From contig NZ_JAMGSL010000007.1 of assembly GCF_025195125.1 (NCBI RefSeq), positions 248,001-312,000 of the forward strand: a DNA stretch of 64,000 bases, given 5' to 3'. Numbering within the stretch: position 1 is the stretch's first letter; every line of letters starts with the position of its first letter. Of this stretch, positions 1-9,136 are shown in pieces. The DNA is from Streptomyces sp. Je 1-79. GTDB taxonomy: Bacteria > Actinomycetota > Actinomycetes > Streptomycetales > Streptomycetaceae. The position numbers and the translations under genes are program-made. The notes beneath the pieces are model-generated. The model searched no databases and was not told the origin of the DNA. It saw nothing but the letters and a program-made list of their open reading frames with translations.

Positions 1-358
1 TGCCCGAGCCGCTGGCGGGCACCTTGGGCTTCTTGGGCGTGGCCGACGCCTTCGGCCTGGCGGACGACTGCTTCGGCTTCGGCGTCGGGGTCGTGGCCTT
101 CGGGGTGACGGGAATCGCCGTGGTCGTGGCGACCGTGGGAGCGGCCGCCTCCACGGCACCGTCGGCGCCGGAGTCCTGGCCGCCGTTGTAGTGGGCGAGT
201 GCGGCTCCGCCGCCGAGGGAGAGCGTGATCAGCGCCAGCGCCGGAAGGGTGAGCCGTGCTGTGGGGCGCCGCCCGGACCTGCCCCGGCCGCGGCCCCGGC
301 CGCGACTTCGGCTCTGCGTTCGTCCCCGGCCCGCGGGTGCGGCGGCGCGCTTGCCCAA
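1..358 (-). CDS. Secreted or membrane-anchored Pro/Lys/Thr-rich protein, partial
   Basis: This is the N-terminal 119 residues of a protein that runs off the left edge of the window. I place the start at a TTG (position 358) because a GGGAGAAG ribosome-binding site sits just upstream and no ATG is available. A very basic Arg/Gly-rich N-terminus of about 35 residues is followed by one hydrophobic segment (LPALALITLSLGGGAALA) and then a low-complexity Ala/Thr/Pro/Lys stretch (PTPKPKQ, ATPKKPK). This is a type II signal-anchor or signal peptide plus an extended wall-spanning linker. The functional domain would lie outside the window, so no family can be assigned. Cell-wall hydrolases and sortase-type proteins of actinobacteria often have this layout. 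Confidence 0.6.
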   Translation of the reverse strand, partial: MGKRAAAPAGRGRTQSRSRGRGRGRGRSGRRPTARLTLPALALITLSLGGGAALAHYNGGQDSGADGAVEAAAPTVATTTAIPVTPKATTPTPKPKQSSARPKASATPKKPKVPASGSG

Positions 359-496
359 GACAGACTTCTCCCCTGCGTAAGCCGGTTGGGGGGAAGAGGA
401 GTGGGGCCTCTGCGCCGGCTGCTCTCGGTACAACGGTCCGAAGGATCGTAACCGTCGCTTCGAACGGCCTCGAACATTCCCGGAACGATGACCGGT

Positions 497-524
497 TTCC
501 CCCTGTCCCGCGGGACAGGGGGAA
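497..524 (-). terminator. Hairpin terminator downstream of the DUF3151 gene
   Basis: A perfect inverted repeat with 14-base arms (TTCCCCCTGTCCCG and its complement) lies 20 bp past the stop of the minus-strand DUF3151 gene. There is no T-tract, as is usual for Streptomyces terminators. Confidence 0.6.
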
Positions 525-544
525 GCCCGCGTCGTGGAGCGGCG

Positions 545-958
545 TCAGCCCAGCGTTTCCGCGGCCGTCTCCGAGGAGTCACGCAGGAACGTCGAGCAGC
601 GCTCGTACTCGTCCTTCTCACCGATGTCCCCGGCCGCCCGCGCCAGCGCGTGCAGGGCCCGCAGGAAGCCGCGGTTCGGCTCGTGCTCCCACGGCACCGG
701 GCCGTGGCCCTTCCAGCCGCTGCGCCGCAGGGCGTCCAGGCCGCGGTGGTAGCCGGTGCGCGCGTACGCGTACGACTCGATGACGCGACCGCCCTCGTAC
801 GCCTCGTCGGCGAGCTGGGCCCAGGCCAGCGACGACGTCGGGTACTTCGCGGCGACGTCCGCCGGCGCCGTGCCGGACGCGAGCAGCTCACGCGGCTCCG
901 GGTCGTCGGGCAGATGGGTGGGGGGCGGTCCCCCCAGCAGGTTCTCGTGGATGGCCAT
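545..958 (-). CDS. DUF3151 domain-containing protein
   Basis: A 137-residue soluble protein starting MAIHENLLGG. Its sequence matches the actinobacterial DUF3151 family: an N-terminal GGPPPTHLPDD segment, then helical repeats with conserved aromatic positions (SSLAWAQLADEA, YAYARTGYHRGLDALR, GWKGHGPVPW) ending in a helix with ERCSTFL. The start at 958 is preferred over an upstream in-frame ATG because the extra 30 residues are Pro/Gly-rich and unlike the family. The function is unknown; the helical pattern suggests a TPR-like scaffold. The MFS gene ends 14 bp upstream on the same strand, so the two may be cotranscribed. Confidence 0.85.
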   Translation of the reverse strand: MAIHENLLGGPPPTHLPDDPEPRELLASGTAPADVAAKYPTSSLAWAQLADEAYEGGRVIESYAYARTGYHRGLDALRRSGWKGHGPVPWEHEPNRGFLRALHALARAAGDIGEKDEYERCSTFLRDSSETAAETLG

Positions 959-972
959 GGGGCCAGTCTGCC

Positions 973-2436
973 TCAGCGGCCACCCTCCCGTGCCGAGCGG
1001 TCCCCCGGGTCCAGCGGGGGCGACGTGATCCCGCAGTGGACCTTGCACTCGGGATGGCAGTCGGCCTCCCCGACCGGCTTACGCACCGTCGCCCAGGCCA
1101 GGACCGCGCCCGCCACCATCAGCCCCGCGCACATCGGCATCGCCCGCTTGAACGTCTCCCCGAACTCCTCCGCCGAGCGGTACGCCTCCGGCCCCATCCC
1201 GGCGAGCGTGGGCAGCGCGGCGACCGCGAGCAGACCGGCCGCCCGGGCCGCCGCGTTGTTGATCCCGCTCGCCAGGCCCGCCCGTGCCACGTCCACCGAG
1301 GCCAGGACGGTCGCGGTCAGCGGGGCCACCAGGACGGTCAGCCCGAGACCGAGCACCACCACGGCCGGCAGCACGTCCTGTACGTACGAGGCGTCCTCGC
1401 CGACCCGCAGCATCAGGACCATGCCGACGGCGCACAGCAGGGGGCCCAGGGTCAGCGGAATCCGGGCCCCGATCCTCTCCCCCAGCTCGCCCGACTTCGC
1501 CGAGAACAGCAGCATCAGCACCGTCGTCGGCAGCAGCGCCGTCCCGGCGGCGAGCGCCGAGTAACCGGACACCACCTGGAGCTGGAGCGCGGCGAGGAAG
1601 AAGAAGCCGCCGAGCGCCGCGTACACGCACAGCGTCACCAGGTTGATCACGGTGAACTGGCGGGAGGCGAAGATCGACGGGGGCACCATCGGTTCCGCCC
1701 GCCGCCGCTCCAGGACGACGAACGCCGCCCCTACGAGGACCCCCAGCGCCCCGGCCCACCACGCCTCGGCGATCAGCGCGTACGTCACGAGGCCGAGCGC
1801 GGCCGCCCCCAGGAAGGCGCCGAGCACGTCGAAGCGGCCGTGGGCGGACTCGTCCCGCGACTCGGGCACATGGCGCAGAGCGACCGGCACGCAGAGCGCG
1901 GCCAGTGGCACGTTCAGCAGGAACACCCACCGCCATCCCGGCCCGTCCACCAGCCACCCGCCGACGAACGGCCCGATCGCCGCACCGACCCCGCCGAACC
2001 CGGACCAGAGTCCGACGGCCTTGGCCCGGTCGTCCGGGTGGAAGCTCGCCTGGATCAGCGCGAGCGACCCGGGGGTGAGCAGGGCGCCGCCCACACCCTG
2101 GAGGGCACGGGCGGCGATCAGCACCCCGGCGTTCGGCGCCAGCCCGCACAGCAGCGAGGCGAGCGCGAACCAGACGGTCCCGATCACGAAGACCCGCCGC
2201 CGCCCGTACCGGTCGCCCAGCGCCCCGCCGAGCAGGATGAGCCCGGCGAGCGTCAGCATGTAGGCGTTGACCGTCCACTGGAGCGCGGCCATGTCGGTGC
2301 CGAGATCCTCGCCGATGTGCGGCAGGGCGACATTGACGACCGTGGAGTCGAGCAGCGCCATCCCGGAGCCGAGCACGGTGGTGAGGACGATCCACCGCCC
2401 CGTCCCCGAGGCGAGCCTGATGTCCATGCCTGCCAT
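973..2436 (-). CDS. MFS multidrug efflux transporter, DHA2 (EmrB/QacA) type
   Basis: A 487-residue integral membrane protein predicted to exchange protons for small lipophilic compounds. Hydrophobic segments cover most of its length. Family signs are the DSTVVNVALPHIG element in the first helix, motif A as GDRYGRRR after the second helix, and ARALQGVGGALLTPGSLALI in the fourth to fifth helices, all typical of 14-helix DHA2 drug pumps. The C-terminus holds two cysteines in a CHPECKVHC motif, which could bind a metal. I chose the start at 2436 (MAGMD); an ATG three codons further in is also possible. It lies 32 bp after the PatB-type lyase gene on the same strand, so they probably form one transcript. 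The substrate cannot be predicted. Confidence 0.88.
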   Translation of the reverse strand: MAGMDIRLASGTGRWIVLTTVLGSGMALLDSTVVNVALPHIGEDLGTDMAALQWTVNAYMLTLAGLILLGGALGDRYGRRRVFVIGTVWFALASLLCGLAPNAGVLIAARALQGVGGALLTPGSLALIQASFHPDDRAKAVGLWSGFGGVGAAIGPFVGGWLVDGPGWRWVFLLNVPLAALCVPVALRHVPESRDESAHGRFDVLGAFLGAAALGLVTYALIAEAWWAGALGVLVGAAFVVLERRRAEPMVPPSIFASRQFTVINLVTLCVYAALGGFFFLAALQLQVVSGYSALAAGTALLPTTVLMLLFSAKSGELGERIGARIPLTLGPLLCAVGMVLMLRVGEDASYVQDVLPAVVVLGLGLTVLVAPLTATVLASVDVARAGLASGINNAAARAAGLLAVAALPTLAGMGPEAYRSAEEFGETFKRAMPMCAGLMVAGAVLAWATVRKPVGEADCHPECKVHCGITSPPLDPGDRSAREGGR

Positions 2437-2468
2437 CGTCCCCGCGACGGCACGGACCTGCACGTTGT

Positions 2469-3635
2469 TCAGGCGGTACGGAGCCTGGTCGCCGCACGGA
2501 TCAGGGCCTCCACGCCCCGTTCCGCCTTCTTTCTCGGACAGCCGACGTTCAACCGGACGAAGCCCGGCTCCCCGTACACCCCACCGGGCATGATCGCGAC
2601 CTTCTCGACCTCCACCAGCTCCCGCTGGAGCGCGCTCTCGTCGATCCCGAGCGGCCGCAGATCGATCCAGGCCAGATACCCGGCCTGCGGGGGCGTCCAG
2701 GTCACCCCCGGCAGTCCCTCCGCGAGCCGCTCCTCGATCAGCCGCATCGTGCCCGCCACATACGCCCGCAGCTCGTCCAGCCAGGGCCCGCCCCGGGTGT
2801 ACGCGGCGACGTGGGCGGTCAGCGAGAGCACGGCCGGAGAGGCGAGCCCCTCGCCCGTCTCCATCCGGCGGACGAACGCCTCGCGCTCGTCGGGGTCGCC
2901 GACGATCCCGTACGAGCCGCTCAGCGCCGGGAAGTTGAAGGCCTTCGTGCCCGACGTGATCAGGGCCCAGCGCCGGCCGCGCCCCGCCTCGACGAACCGG
3001 GTGAAGGGCAGATGGCGGTGCCCGTCCGCCACCAGGTCCGCGTGGATCTCGTCGCTGACGACCGCGACCCCGTGGCGCTCGGCGAGGAGCGCGAACTCCG
3101 CGAGCTCCTCCTCCCGCCAGACCCGGCCGGTCGGGTTGTGCGGCGAGCAGAGCAACAGCATCCGGCTGTCCGGCCGCGCCAGCTCGCCCTCCAGCGCCTC
3201 GGTGTCCCCGACCGGTACGCGGCGCAGCTCGCGCCCGAGGCCGGTGACGGCCTTGCGGAAGCCGTCGTACGTCGGGGTGTGCACCACGACCCCGTCGCCG
3301 GGCTCGGTCCACATCCGGATCAGCTGCGAGAGCTGGCACAGGACGGACGGGGCGTAGACCAGCGCCCCGATGTCGATCGCGGTGTCGTGGCGCGTCGCGT
3401 ACCAGTGGCGTATCGCCTCGCGGAACTCGCCCAGGCGCCAGTCCGTGTAGCCGAACACCCCGTGCTCGACCCGCTCGTGCAGGGCGCGGAGCACCTCGGG
3501 CGGGGAGGCGAAGTCCATGTCGGAGATGGTGAAGGGGAGCAGTTCGCCGACGCCGAAGCGGTCCGCGATGCCGTCCCACTGGACCGAGCACGTGCCGCGG
3601 CGGTCCGTCTCACGGTCGAAGTCGTACGTCGTCAC
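2469..3635 (-). CDS. PLP-dependent aminotransferase-fold C-S lyase, MalY/PatB family
   Basis: A 388-residue fold-type I PLP enzyme. The opening FTISDMDFASPPEV matches the cystathionine beta-lyase/PatB subgroup rather than true aminotransferases. Cofactor residues are visible: the SPHNPTGRVW loop, the DEIHADL aspartate, and the Schiff-base lysine in ITSGTKAFNFPAL. A distal arginine motif (GFVRLNVGCPR) should bind the substrate carboxylate. The likely reaction is beta-elimination of cystathionine or another cysteine conjugate to pyruvate, ammonia and a thiol. Its position ahead of an efflux pump would fit detoxification of cysteine conjugates, but that is inference. The next upstream gene on this strand, fbaA, is separated by a terminator. 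Confidence 0.88.
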   Translation of the reverse strand: MTTYDFDRETDRRGTCSVQWDGIADRFGVGELLPFTISDMDFASPPEVLRALHERVEHGVFGYTDWRLGEFREAIRHWYATRHDTAIDIGALVYAPSVLCQLSQLIRMWTEPGDGVVVHTPTYDGFRKAVTGLGRELRRVPVGDTEALEGELARPDSRMLLLCSPHNPTGRVWREEELAEFALLAERHGVAVVSDEIHADLVADGHRHLPFTRFVEAGRGRRWALITSGTKAFNFPALSGSYGIVGDPDEREAFVRRMETGEGLASPAVLSLTAHVAAYTRGGPWLDELRAYVAGTMRLIEERLAEGLPGVTWTPPQAGYLAWIDLRPLGIDESALQRELVEVEKVAIMPGGVYGEPGFVRLNVGCPRKKAERGVEALIRAATRLRTA

Positions 3636-3653
3636 TCAGGCCTCCTGGGGATG

Positions 3654-3688
3654 CGAAGGGCCCGACACCACGGGTGCCGGGCCCTTCG
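3654..3688 (-). terminator. Terminator after fbaA
   Basis: Sixteen-base arms (CGAAGGGCCCGACACC and its near-complement with one G-T pair) with a 3-base loop. It lies between the fbaA stop and the start of the PatB-type gene, so it should end the aldolase transcript. Confidence 0.8.
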
Positions 3689-3713
3689 TTCACATCGTGG
3701 CTACGTCAGCCGA

Positions 3714-4736
3714 CTACTTCAGCTTGGTGCCGGTGGAGCGCAGCGCGCCACACGCCTCGGTCACGCGGGTGGCCATGCCCGCCTCGGCGAGCTTGCCCCA
3801 GGTGCGCGGGTCGTAGGTGGACTTCTTGCCGACCTCGCCGTCGACCTTCAGGACGCCGTCGTAGTTCTTGAACATGTGGTCGGCGACCGGACGCGTGAAG
3901 GCGTACTGCGTGTCGGTGTCGAGGTTCATCTTCACGACGCCGTTCTCCAGCGCGGTGGCGATCTCCTCGGCGGTGGAGCCGGAACCGCCGTGGAAGACGA
4001 AGTCGAACGGGTTGGCCTTGCCGAAGCGCTCGGCGACGCCCGCCTGCAGGTCCTTGAGCAGCTCGGGGCGGAGCACGACGTTGCCCGGCTTGTAGACGCC
4101 GTGCACGTTGCCGAAGGAGGCGGCCAGCAGGTAGCGGCCCTTCTCACCCAGGCCCAGGGCCTCGGCGGTACGGATCGCGTCGTCGACGGTGGTGTACAGC
4201 TCGTCGTTGATCTCGTGGGTGACGCCGTCCTCCTCGCCACCGGTCGGGGTGATCTCGACCTCGAGGATGATCCGGGCGGCGGCGGCCTTCGCCAGCAGCT
4301 CCTGGCCGATGGCCAGGTTGTCGGCGAGGGTCTCGGCGGAGCCGTCCCACATGTGCGACTGGAAGAGCGGGTTCTGACCGGCCTTGACGCGCTCGGCGGA
4401 GACGTCGAGCAGCGGACGGACGTAGCCGTCCAGCTTGTCCTTCGGGCAGTGGTCCGTGTGCAGGGCCACCGTGATGTCGTACTTGGCGGCGACGATGTGC
4501 GCGAACTCGGCCAGGGCGACGGCGCCCGTGACCATGTCCTTGTTGTACTGGCCGCCCAGGAACTCGGCGCCACCGGTCGAAATCTGGATGATGCCGTCGC
4601 TCTCGGCCTCCGCGAAGCCGCGCAGCGCGGCGTGCAGAGTCTGGGAGGAGGTCACGTTGATGGCCGGGTAGGCGAACTTGCCTGCCTTCGCCCGGTCGAG
4701 CATCTCGTTGTAGACCTCGGGGGTTGCGATGGGCAT
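3714..4736 (-). CDS. fbaA: Class II fructose-bisphosphate aldolase
   Basis: A 340-residue zinc-dependent aldolase that cleaves fructose 1,6-bisphosphate to dihydroxyacetone phosphate and glyceraldehyde 3-phosphate in glycolysis and gluconeogenesis. Visible family motifs are AYPAINVTSSQT near residue 22, the zinc/catalytic motif ALHTDHCPKDK near residue 96, the EVEITPTGGEEDG segment, the zinc-binding histidine in FGNVHGVYKPG, and the phosphate-binding FVFHGGSGS and MNLDTDTQYAFTR segments. The length is normal for the long actinobacterial class IIA form. It is transcribed alone, with a terminator downstream and a parS-bearing hairpin upstream. Function is certain from the motifs. Confidence 0.97.
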   Translation of the reverse strand: MPIATPEVYNEMLDRAKAGKFAYPAINVTSSQTLHAALRGFAEAESDGIIQISTGGAEFLGGQYNKDMVTGAVALAEFAHIVAAKYDITVALHTDHCPKDKLDGYVRPLLDVSAERVKAGQNPLFQSHMWDGSAETLADNLAIGQELLAKAAAARIILEVEITPTGGEEDGVTHEINDELYTTVDDAIRTAEALGLGEKGRYLLAASFGNVHGVYKPGNVVLRPELLKDLQAGVAERFGKANPFDFVFHGGSGSTAEEIATALENGVVKMNLDTDTQYAFTRPVADHMFKNYDGVLKVDGEVGKKSTYDPRTWGKLAEAGMATRVTEACGALRSTGTKLK

Positions 4737-4846
4737 TCGTCCGCTCCTTGTGATGTGCGGGTGGGTGCGTTACTTGAACCCTGACCTGGGGCGACGTCAT
4801 CGTCGGGGCCCATCTTTCCAGACTCTTGTGCGGACACCATGACGAA

Positions 4847-4880
4847 GGGGCGGAGCGTTTCACGTGAAACACTCCGCCCC
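4847..4880 (-). terminator. Perfect long hairpin between pyrE and fbaA
   Basis: Two 17-base arms with a single G-T pair and no loop form a 34-bp inverted repeat of GGGGCGGAG type at the ends. It lies downstream of pyrE and upstream of fbaA on the minus strand, so it can act as the pyrE terminator. Its centre is a parS site (see 4857-4870). Confidence 0.65.
4857..4870. promoter_or_regulatory. parS centromere-like site for ParB
   Basis: The 14-bp palindrome GTTTCACGTGAAAC is identical to the consensus parS site bound by ParB in Streptomyces. These sites cluster around oriC and direct chromosome segregation. Its presence suggests this part of the window is in the origin-proximal core. I saw no second copy in the window. 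Confidence 0.85.
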
Positions 4881-4948
4881 TGGTCAAAGCCCCAGGTCAG
4901 GGATGGCGCCGGGGCGGCTCCGGGACCTAAGTCACGACTTCGCCTCGA

Positions 4949-5503
4949 TCAGCCGAGACCCAGCTCGTCGAGCGCGAAGGCGTAGAGGTACGGCACGCCC
5001 GCCGTGGTGCTGATCTTCTCGCCCGCGCCGGTCGCCCGGTCCACGATCGTGGCCACCGCGACCACCTCGGCGCCGGCCGCGCGCGCCGCCTCGACGGCGG
5101 TGAGCGGGGAGCCGCCCGTGGTGGAGGTGTCCTCGACGATCAGGACCCGGCGGCCCTTGATGTCCGGACCCTCGACCTGGCGCTGCATGCCGTGGGCCTT
5201 GGCGGCCTTGCGGACGACGAAGGCGTCCAGGCGCTTCCCCTGGGCGGCGGACGCGTGGAGCATCGCGGTCGCGACCGGGTCGGCGCCGAGCGTCAGACCG
5301 CCCACGGCGTCGAATTCCAGGTCGGCGGTCAGGTCGAGCATGACCTGACCGACGAGCGGCGAGGCGGCGCCGTCCAGCGTGATCCGGCGCAGATCGACGT
5401 AGTAGTCGGCCTCCAGACCCGAGGAGAGGGTCACCTTGCCGTGCACCACGGCCTTGTCCTTGATCTGCTGGAGCAGGTCAGCGCGTACGTCAGTCATGCT
5501 CAT
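4949..5503 (-). CDS. pyrE: Orotate phosphoribosyltransferase
   Basis: A 184-residue enzyme transferring phosphoribose from PRPP to orotate to make OMP in pyrimidine synthesis. The PRPP-binding loop is clear as VLIVEDTSTTGGS around residue 117. The SGLEADYYVDLR motif and the FVVRKAAKAHG loop, which supplies catalytic lysines, are also present. Length is typical. ATG codons at 5503 and 5497 are both possible; I use the first. The aldose-epimerase gene ends only 4 bp upstream, which indicates cotranscription and probable translational coupling. Confidence 0.96.
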   Translation of the reverse strand: MSMTDVRADLLQQIKDKAVVHGKVTLSSGLEADYYVDLRRITLDGAASPLVGQVMLDLTADLEFDAVGGLTLGADPVATAMLHASAAQGKRLDAFVVRKAAKAHGMQRQVEGPDIKGRRVLIVEDTSTTGGSPLTAVEAARAAGAEVVAVATIVDRATGAGEKISTTAGVPYLYAFALDELGLG

Positions 5504-5507
5504 GAGC

Positions 5508-6305
5508 TTAGAGCCGCCGCCAGGCGAACGTGGCCGCGATCTCCAGCGGCTCGATCGGGGTCACGTACTGCGGCAGCGTGTTGAGCCCGTTCGGGGGGCC
5601 GGACTGCGGCTCCACACAGACCGCCGCCTCCTGCTCGTCGTAGATCACGACCCACTCGGCGCGGCTGGTCACCTTCAGCTCCAGCTGCTCCGGCCAGGTG
5701 AGGGTCACGTCGACACCGTCGGGCATGCCGAAGCAGTCGTCCCAGGGGCCGGGGGCGGGGCCGATCCGCCGTCCGGTGGGGAGGTGGTCCTCGCCGCGCT
5801 CCTCCTGCCAGTCGGGCGTGAAGTCGAGGCGCACGGGAGCACCGCCGTCGAGGCTCCGGTTGAACCAGGGGTGCCAGCCGGCCTGCGCCGGGAAGGAGTC
5901 GGCCAGGGTCTCGACACCGAGCTGGAGCGTGAGGCTCTCCTCGGTGAGTGCGAAGGTCTGGGTGACGCGGCCGGCGTACGGCCAGGGGTCACCGAGCTCA
6001 CAGGTGAACGCCGCCGTGGCTCCGTCGGTCTCCGCCGTCCGGGCGGCCTTCCACACGGTGTCGCGGCTGGTGCCGTGGATGGCGTGCGGCGGCGCGTTGA
6101 GGGGCATCTGGTGCTTCACCCCGCCGCTGCGGAACTGCCCCAGCTCGATCCGCCCGCACCAGGGCACCATCGGGAAGACGCCGTACCGCTCGCCCTGGCG
6201 CAGCAGCTCCGTGCCGCCGATGCGCAGGCTCTCGATACGGCAGCCGTTGTCGGGGTTGATGGTCAACTCGGCGTCGCCCGCCGTCAGTCGCGTCTGCTTG
6301 CTCAC
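5508..6305 (-). CDS. Aldose 1-epimerase (galactose mutarotase family)
   Basis: A 265-residue beta-sandwich protein of the GalM/YeaD family, expected to interconvert alpha and beta anomers of a hexose or hexose phosphate. It has the GVFPMVPWCGRI motif, the conserved histidine in APPHAIHGTSRD, the catalytic-type histidine in AGWHPWFNRS, and an acidic motif near the C-terminus (AVCVEPQSGPPNGLN) that supplies the general base. It lies 4 bp from pyrE and 19 bp from the SRPBCC gene on the same strand, so all three may share a transcript. The physiological sugar is unknown. Confidence 0.88.
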   Translation of the reverse strand: MSKQTRLTAGDAELTINPDNGCRIESLRIGGTELLRQGERYGVFPMVPWCGRIELGQFRSGGVKHQMPLNAPPHAIHGTSRDTVWKAARTAETDGATAAFTCELGDPWPYAGRVTQTFALTEESLTLQLGVETLADSFPAQAGWHPWFNRSLDGGAPVRLDFTPDWQEERGEDHLPTGRRIGPAPGPWDDCFGMPDGVDVTLTWPEQLELKVTSRAEWVVIYDEQEAAVCVEPQSGPPNGLNTLPQYVTPIEPLEIAATFAWRRL

Positions 6306-6324
6306 GCCCCGACAGTAGACGGGA

Positions 6325-7296
6325 TCAGCGCCGGCGGCGCAGCGCCCGGCCGACGACCACCGCGGAGGCGAGCGCGAGTGCCGCGGCGGGGGCGATCCAG
6401 CGCAGTGTGGCGCCCGCGCTGGTGGACTCGGGGGCGGGGACGGGGGCGTACCGGCCGCGCGGCGGGGCGTGGTCGACCTCCTCGGCGCTGCGGCCGATCA
6501 TCGTGCGCCGGGCGTGGGCGGCCTCGGCGGCCGGAGGCTCCGCGGGGTACTCGACGGGGGCGTCCTCGAAGTCGCTGCCCTGGAAGGGGTCGAGCGAGGG
6601 CGGGGGAACGGGCGTCTCGAAGACCGACGGGCGGTGCGGCTCCTCGACCCCGTCGTCGACGCCGTCGCTGTCGCTGTCGGCCTCGTCCTCGATCCGGGAC
6701 CCGGTCCCGTCGTCGACCGGGGACTCCGTCCCGCCGTCGATCCGGGACCCAACCCTGTCGTCGGGCCCGTCCTCGGTCTCGGGCCCGGACCCGTCGACGG
6801 CCGCCGTCTCCTTCGCCGCACGGCCGTTCATCGCACGACCGTTCACCGCACGGCCGTTCTCCGCGTCAGGCTCCGCGGCGGCGGCCACCGAGGCCACGAA
6901 CTTCTCGATCAGCCGCTGGGCCGCCGACTCCCGCGCCTCCGGTGAGAGCTCCGCGAGCCGGCCCGCGGACTTCACGGTGCCGGTGAACGTGAGCGTCGTA
7001 CCGTCCGCCAGCGGGGTGAGCGCGATCGCCAGGGAGAGCTTCACGGAGCCCTTGCCGCGGACCTCGCTGCCCTTGCCCTCGACGGCGAGGACACCGCCCC
7101 GTTCAGCCATCCGCAGCGCGCCCCGGTAGGTGATCGTGTTGCCGCCGGCCCGGATCTTGAGCCGGCCGGAGAGCGGGCCCGCCTCCGCGTCGGCGTCCTG
7201 CTGGAGGCCGGGCACGCAGCGCGCCACCCGTACGGGGTCCGTCAGGGTCTTGTAAAGGACCTCGGCCGGTACCGGAACGAACACCTCATGCTCCAT
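6325..7296 (-). CDS. SRPBCC/CoxG-like protein with acidic linker and C-terminal membrane anchor
   Basis: A 323-residue protein in three parts. Residues 1-145 resemble the CoxG/SRPBCC lipid-binding fold (VFVPVPAEVLYKTLTDPVRVARCVPGL, then FTGTVKSAGRLAELSPEARESAAQRLIEKF). Residues about 145-285 are a disordered acidic linker with short internal repeats (NGRAVNGRAMNGRA, and GSRIDGGTES / GSRIEDEADS). Residues about 297-318 are a transmembrane helix ending in RALRRRR. The domain should therefore sit on the cytoplasmic face. CoxG proteins help place CO dehydrogenase at the membrane, but no cox genes are visible here, so its partner is unknown. Confidence 0.8.
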   Translation of the reverse strand: MEHEVFVPVPAEVLYKTLTDPVRVARCVPGLQQDADAEAGPLSGRLKIRAGGNTITYRGALRMAERGGVLAVEGKGSEVRGKGSVKLSLAIALTPLADGTTLTFTGTVKSAGRLAELSPEARESAAQRLIEKFVASVAAAAEPDAENGRAVNGRAMNGRAAKETAAVDGSGPETEDGPDDRVGSRIDGGTESPVDDGTGSRIEDEADSDSDGVDDGVEEPHRPSVFETPVPPPSLDPFQGSDFEDAPVEYPAEPPAAEAAHARRTMIGRSAEEVDHAPPRGRYAPVPAPESTSAGATLRWIAPAAALALASAVVVGRALRRRR

Positions 7297-7372
7297 GGAA
7301 ACCGAGCCTACTCAGACCGGGCGTCGGCGTCGCCTGTTTGTCCCGGGTCCGTGGCCGGCGACCCCCGCGCGG

Positions 7373-9061
7373 TCAGCCGCCGTAGCGCGGGTGGACCAGC
7401 GTCGAGGGCGGCGGCGGGGCACCCCGGCCGTCCCGGGTCCGCTCGGCCGCCCGCGCCCCCGAGACCAGGACGCCGGCCGTCAGGGACCGCAGCGGGGGCG
7501 CGTCCGGAGCGAGGCTCAGCTCGGGCGGGTAGGTGCCGGGGGCGGCGAGCAGATATCCCCAGTCGCCCGCCGCTGTGTCCGTACCGTCCGAGCGGCCGGC
7601 CCGGTCCGGGCCCGCGGCGAGGTGTGCCCCGCGGCCGTGCGCGCTGTAGGGCCGGGTCGCGAAGCCGGCCGCGCGCAGGGTGGAGTCCACCGTCCAGAAG
7701 GTGCGGGGCCGGGCCGAGGCCGAGCCGGCGTGGACGACCAGCCGTCCGCCATCGGTCAGGACCCGGGCCGCCAGCCCGTAGAACTCCTCGGAGTAGAGCT
7801 TGGCGCCGGCCGAGATCCCCGGGTCGGGCAGGTCCGAGATCACCACGTCGTACCGCTCGCGCGGCCCCTCACCCGCCCCCGCCGGCCCGGTCGTCGCGCT
7901 CTCGCGCAGCCAGCGGAACGCGTCCGCGAAGGCGACGCGGACGCGTGGATCCCGCAGGGCGTGGCCGTTGAGATCGGCGAGCTCGGGCTGGTGCCGGGCG
8001 AGCCGTACGACCCCGGGGTCGAGCTCGACGACGGTGACCGAGCGGACTCCGGGGTAGCGCAGGACCTCACGCGCGGCGAGGCCGTCCCCGCCGCCGATGA
8101 CCAGGACGCGTGCGTGCGGCCCGTTCATCGCGGGGTGCACCAGCGATTCGTGGTAGCGCGACGCGTCCTCACCGCCGGCCCGCAGCCGGCCGTCGACGAA
8201 GAGGTCCGGCGGGCTGCCCTTCTCCCCGGTGACCACCACTTCCTGGAGGTCGGTCTGTACGGCGACGCGCACCTGGTCGCCGTACACCGCGCGGCGCGCG
8301 GCCCGTTCGAAGTCGTCGACGAGGACGGTGGCGGTGGCGAGGACGGCGAGCACAGCCAGATTCGTACCGATGAGCAGCGCGCGGGACCGGCCGGTGAGGT
8401 CGCGCCGGAAGAGCCACAGCACCAGCCCGCCGCCCGCCACCGCGTTCACCGCGCCGGTGACGAGCGCGCCGGTGAGCTGGCCGAGCCAGGGCAGCAGCAG
8501 GAACGGAAAGGCGAGGCCGCCGACCAGCGCGCCGACATAGTCGGCGGCGAACAGGTCGGCGACGGTCCCGGCCGGATCCGCGGTGCTCTCCTTCTCCCGT
8601 ACGCCGGGGGAACGCGCCGACTCCGCCCGTTGGATCAGCGACATGAGCAGCGGGATCTCCGCCCCGATGAGCACCCCGATGGCGAGGGAGAAGCCCACCA
8701 GGACGTACCGCGCCTCGCCCAGCCAGGCGAAGGCCGCGTACAGCACGAGGGCGGAGCAGCCTCCGATCAGCGCGAGTCCGCCCTCGACCAGACCGAAGCC
8801 GACGGCGGCGCGACAGCGCAACCGCTTGGCGAGCAGCGAGCCGACGCCCATCGCGAAGACCATGACGGACAGCACGACGGAGGCGTGGGTGACCGAGTCG
8901 CCGATCAAGTACGAGGCGAGCGCGACCAGTTCCAGCTCGTAGACGAGGCCGCACGCGGCGCAGACGAAGACGACGACGAGGACCGGAAACCGCACCGCAC
9001 TCGGCCGCACGGGCAGCCGCGTCACCCTCTTGGGTGGCATGGTCAGGGGCGGCTCGATCAT
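7373..9061 (-). CDS. Polyamine aminopropyltransferase (spermidine synthase-like) with N-terminal membrane domain
   Basis: A 562-residue fusion. The first 240 or so residues are hydrophobic with about seven membrane helices starting at [20 protein letters not shown]. The C-terminal half is a SAM-fold aminopropyltransferase: [12 protein letters not shown], the glycine motif [18 protein letters not shown], the acidic VVELDPGVV, the DAFRWL aspartate, and [12 protein letters not shown] with the catalytic aspartate pair region. Such membrane-linked spermidine synthase homologues are common in actinobacteria. The start at 9061 has no strong ribosome-binding site, and an ATG seven codons in is an alternative. 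The true amine substrate is not established for this subgroup. Confidence 0.88.
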   Translation of the reverse strand: MIEPPLTMPPKRVTRLPVRPSAVRFPVLVVVFVCAACGLVYELELVALASYLIGDSVTHASVVLSVMVFAMGVGSLLAKRLRCRAAVGFGLVEGGLALIGGCSALVLYAAFAWLGEARYVLVGFSLAIGVLIGAEIPLLMSLIQRAESARSPGVREKESTADPAGTVADLFAADYVGALVGGLAFPFLLLPWLGQLTGALVTGAVNAVAGGGLVLWLFRRDLTGRSRALLIGTNLAVLAVLATATVLVDDFERAARRAVYGDQVRVAVQTDLQEVVVTGEKGSPPDLFVDGRLRAGGEDASRYHESLVHPAMNGPHARVLVIGGGDGLAAREVLRYPGVRSVTVVELDPGVVRLARHQPELADLNGHALRDPRVRVAFADAFRWLRESATTGPAGAGEGPRERYDVVISDLPDPGISAGAKLYSEEFYGLAARVLTDGGRLVVHAGSASARPRTFWTVDSTLRAAGFATRPYSAHGRGAHLAAGPDRAGRSDGTDTAAGDWGYLLAAPGTYPPELSLAPDAPPLRSLTAGVLVSGARAAERTRDGRGAPPPPSTLVHPRYGG

Positions 9062-9136
9062 GTTCGTAACGCTACGTCACACATCTGTAGCTGCTTGTCA
9101 CCCACACGAGTGCACATGATGCTCCGGGGCGGCGCA

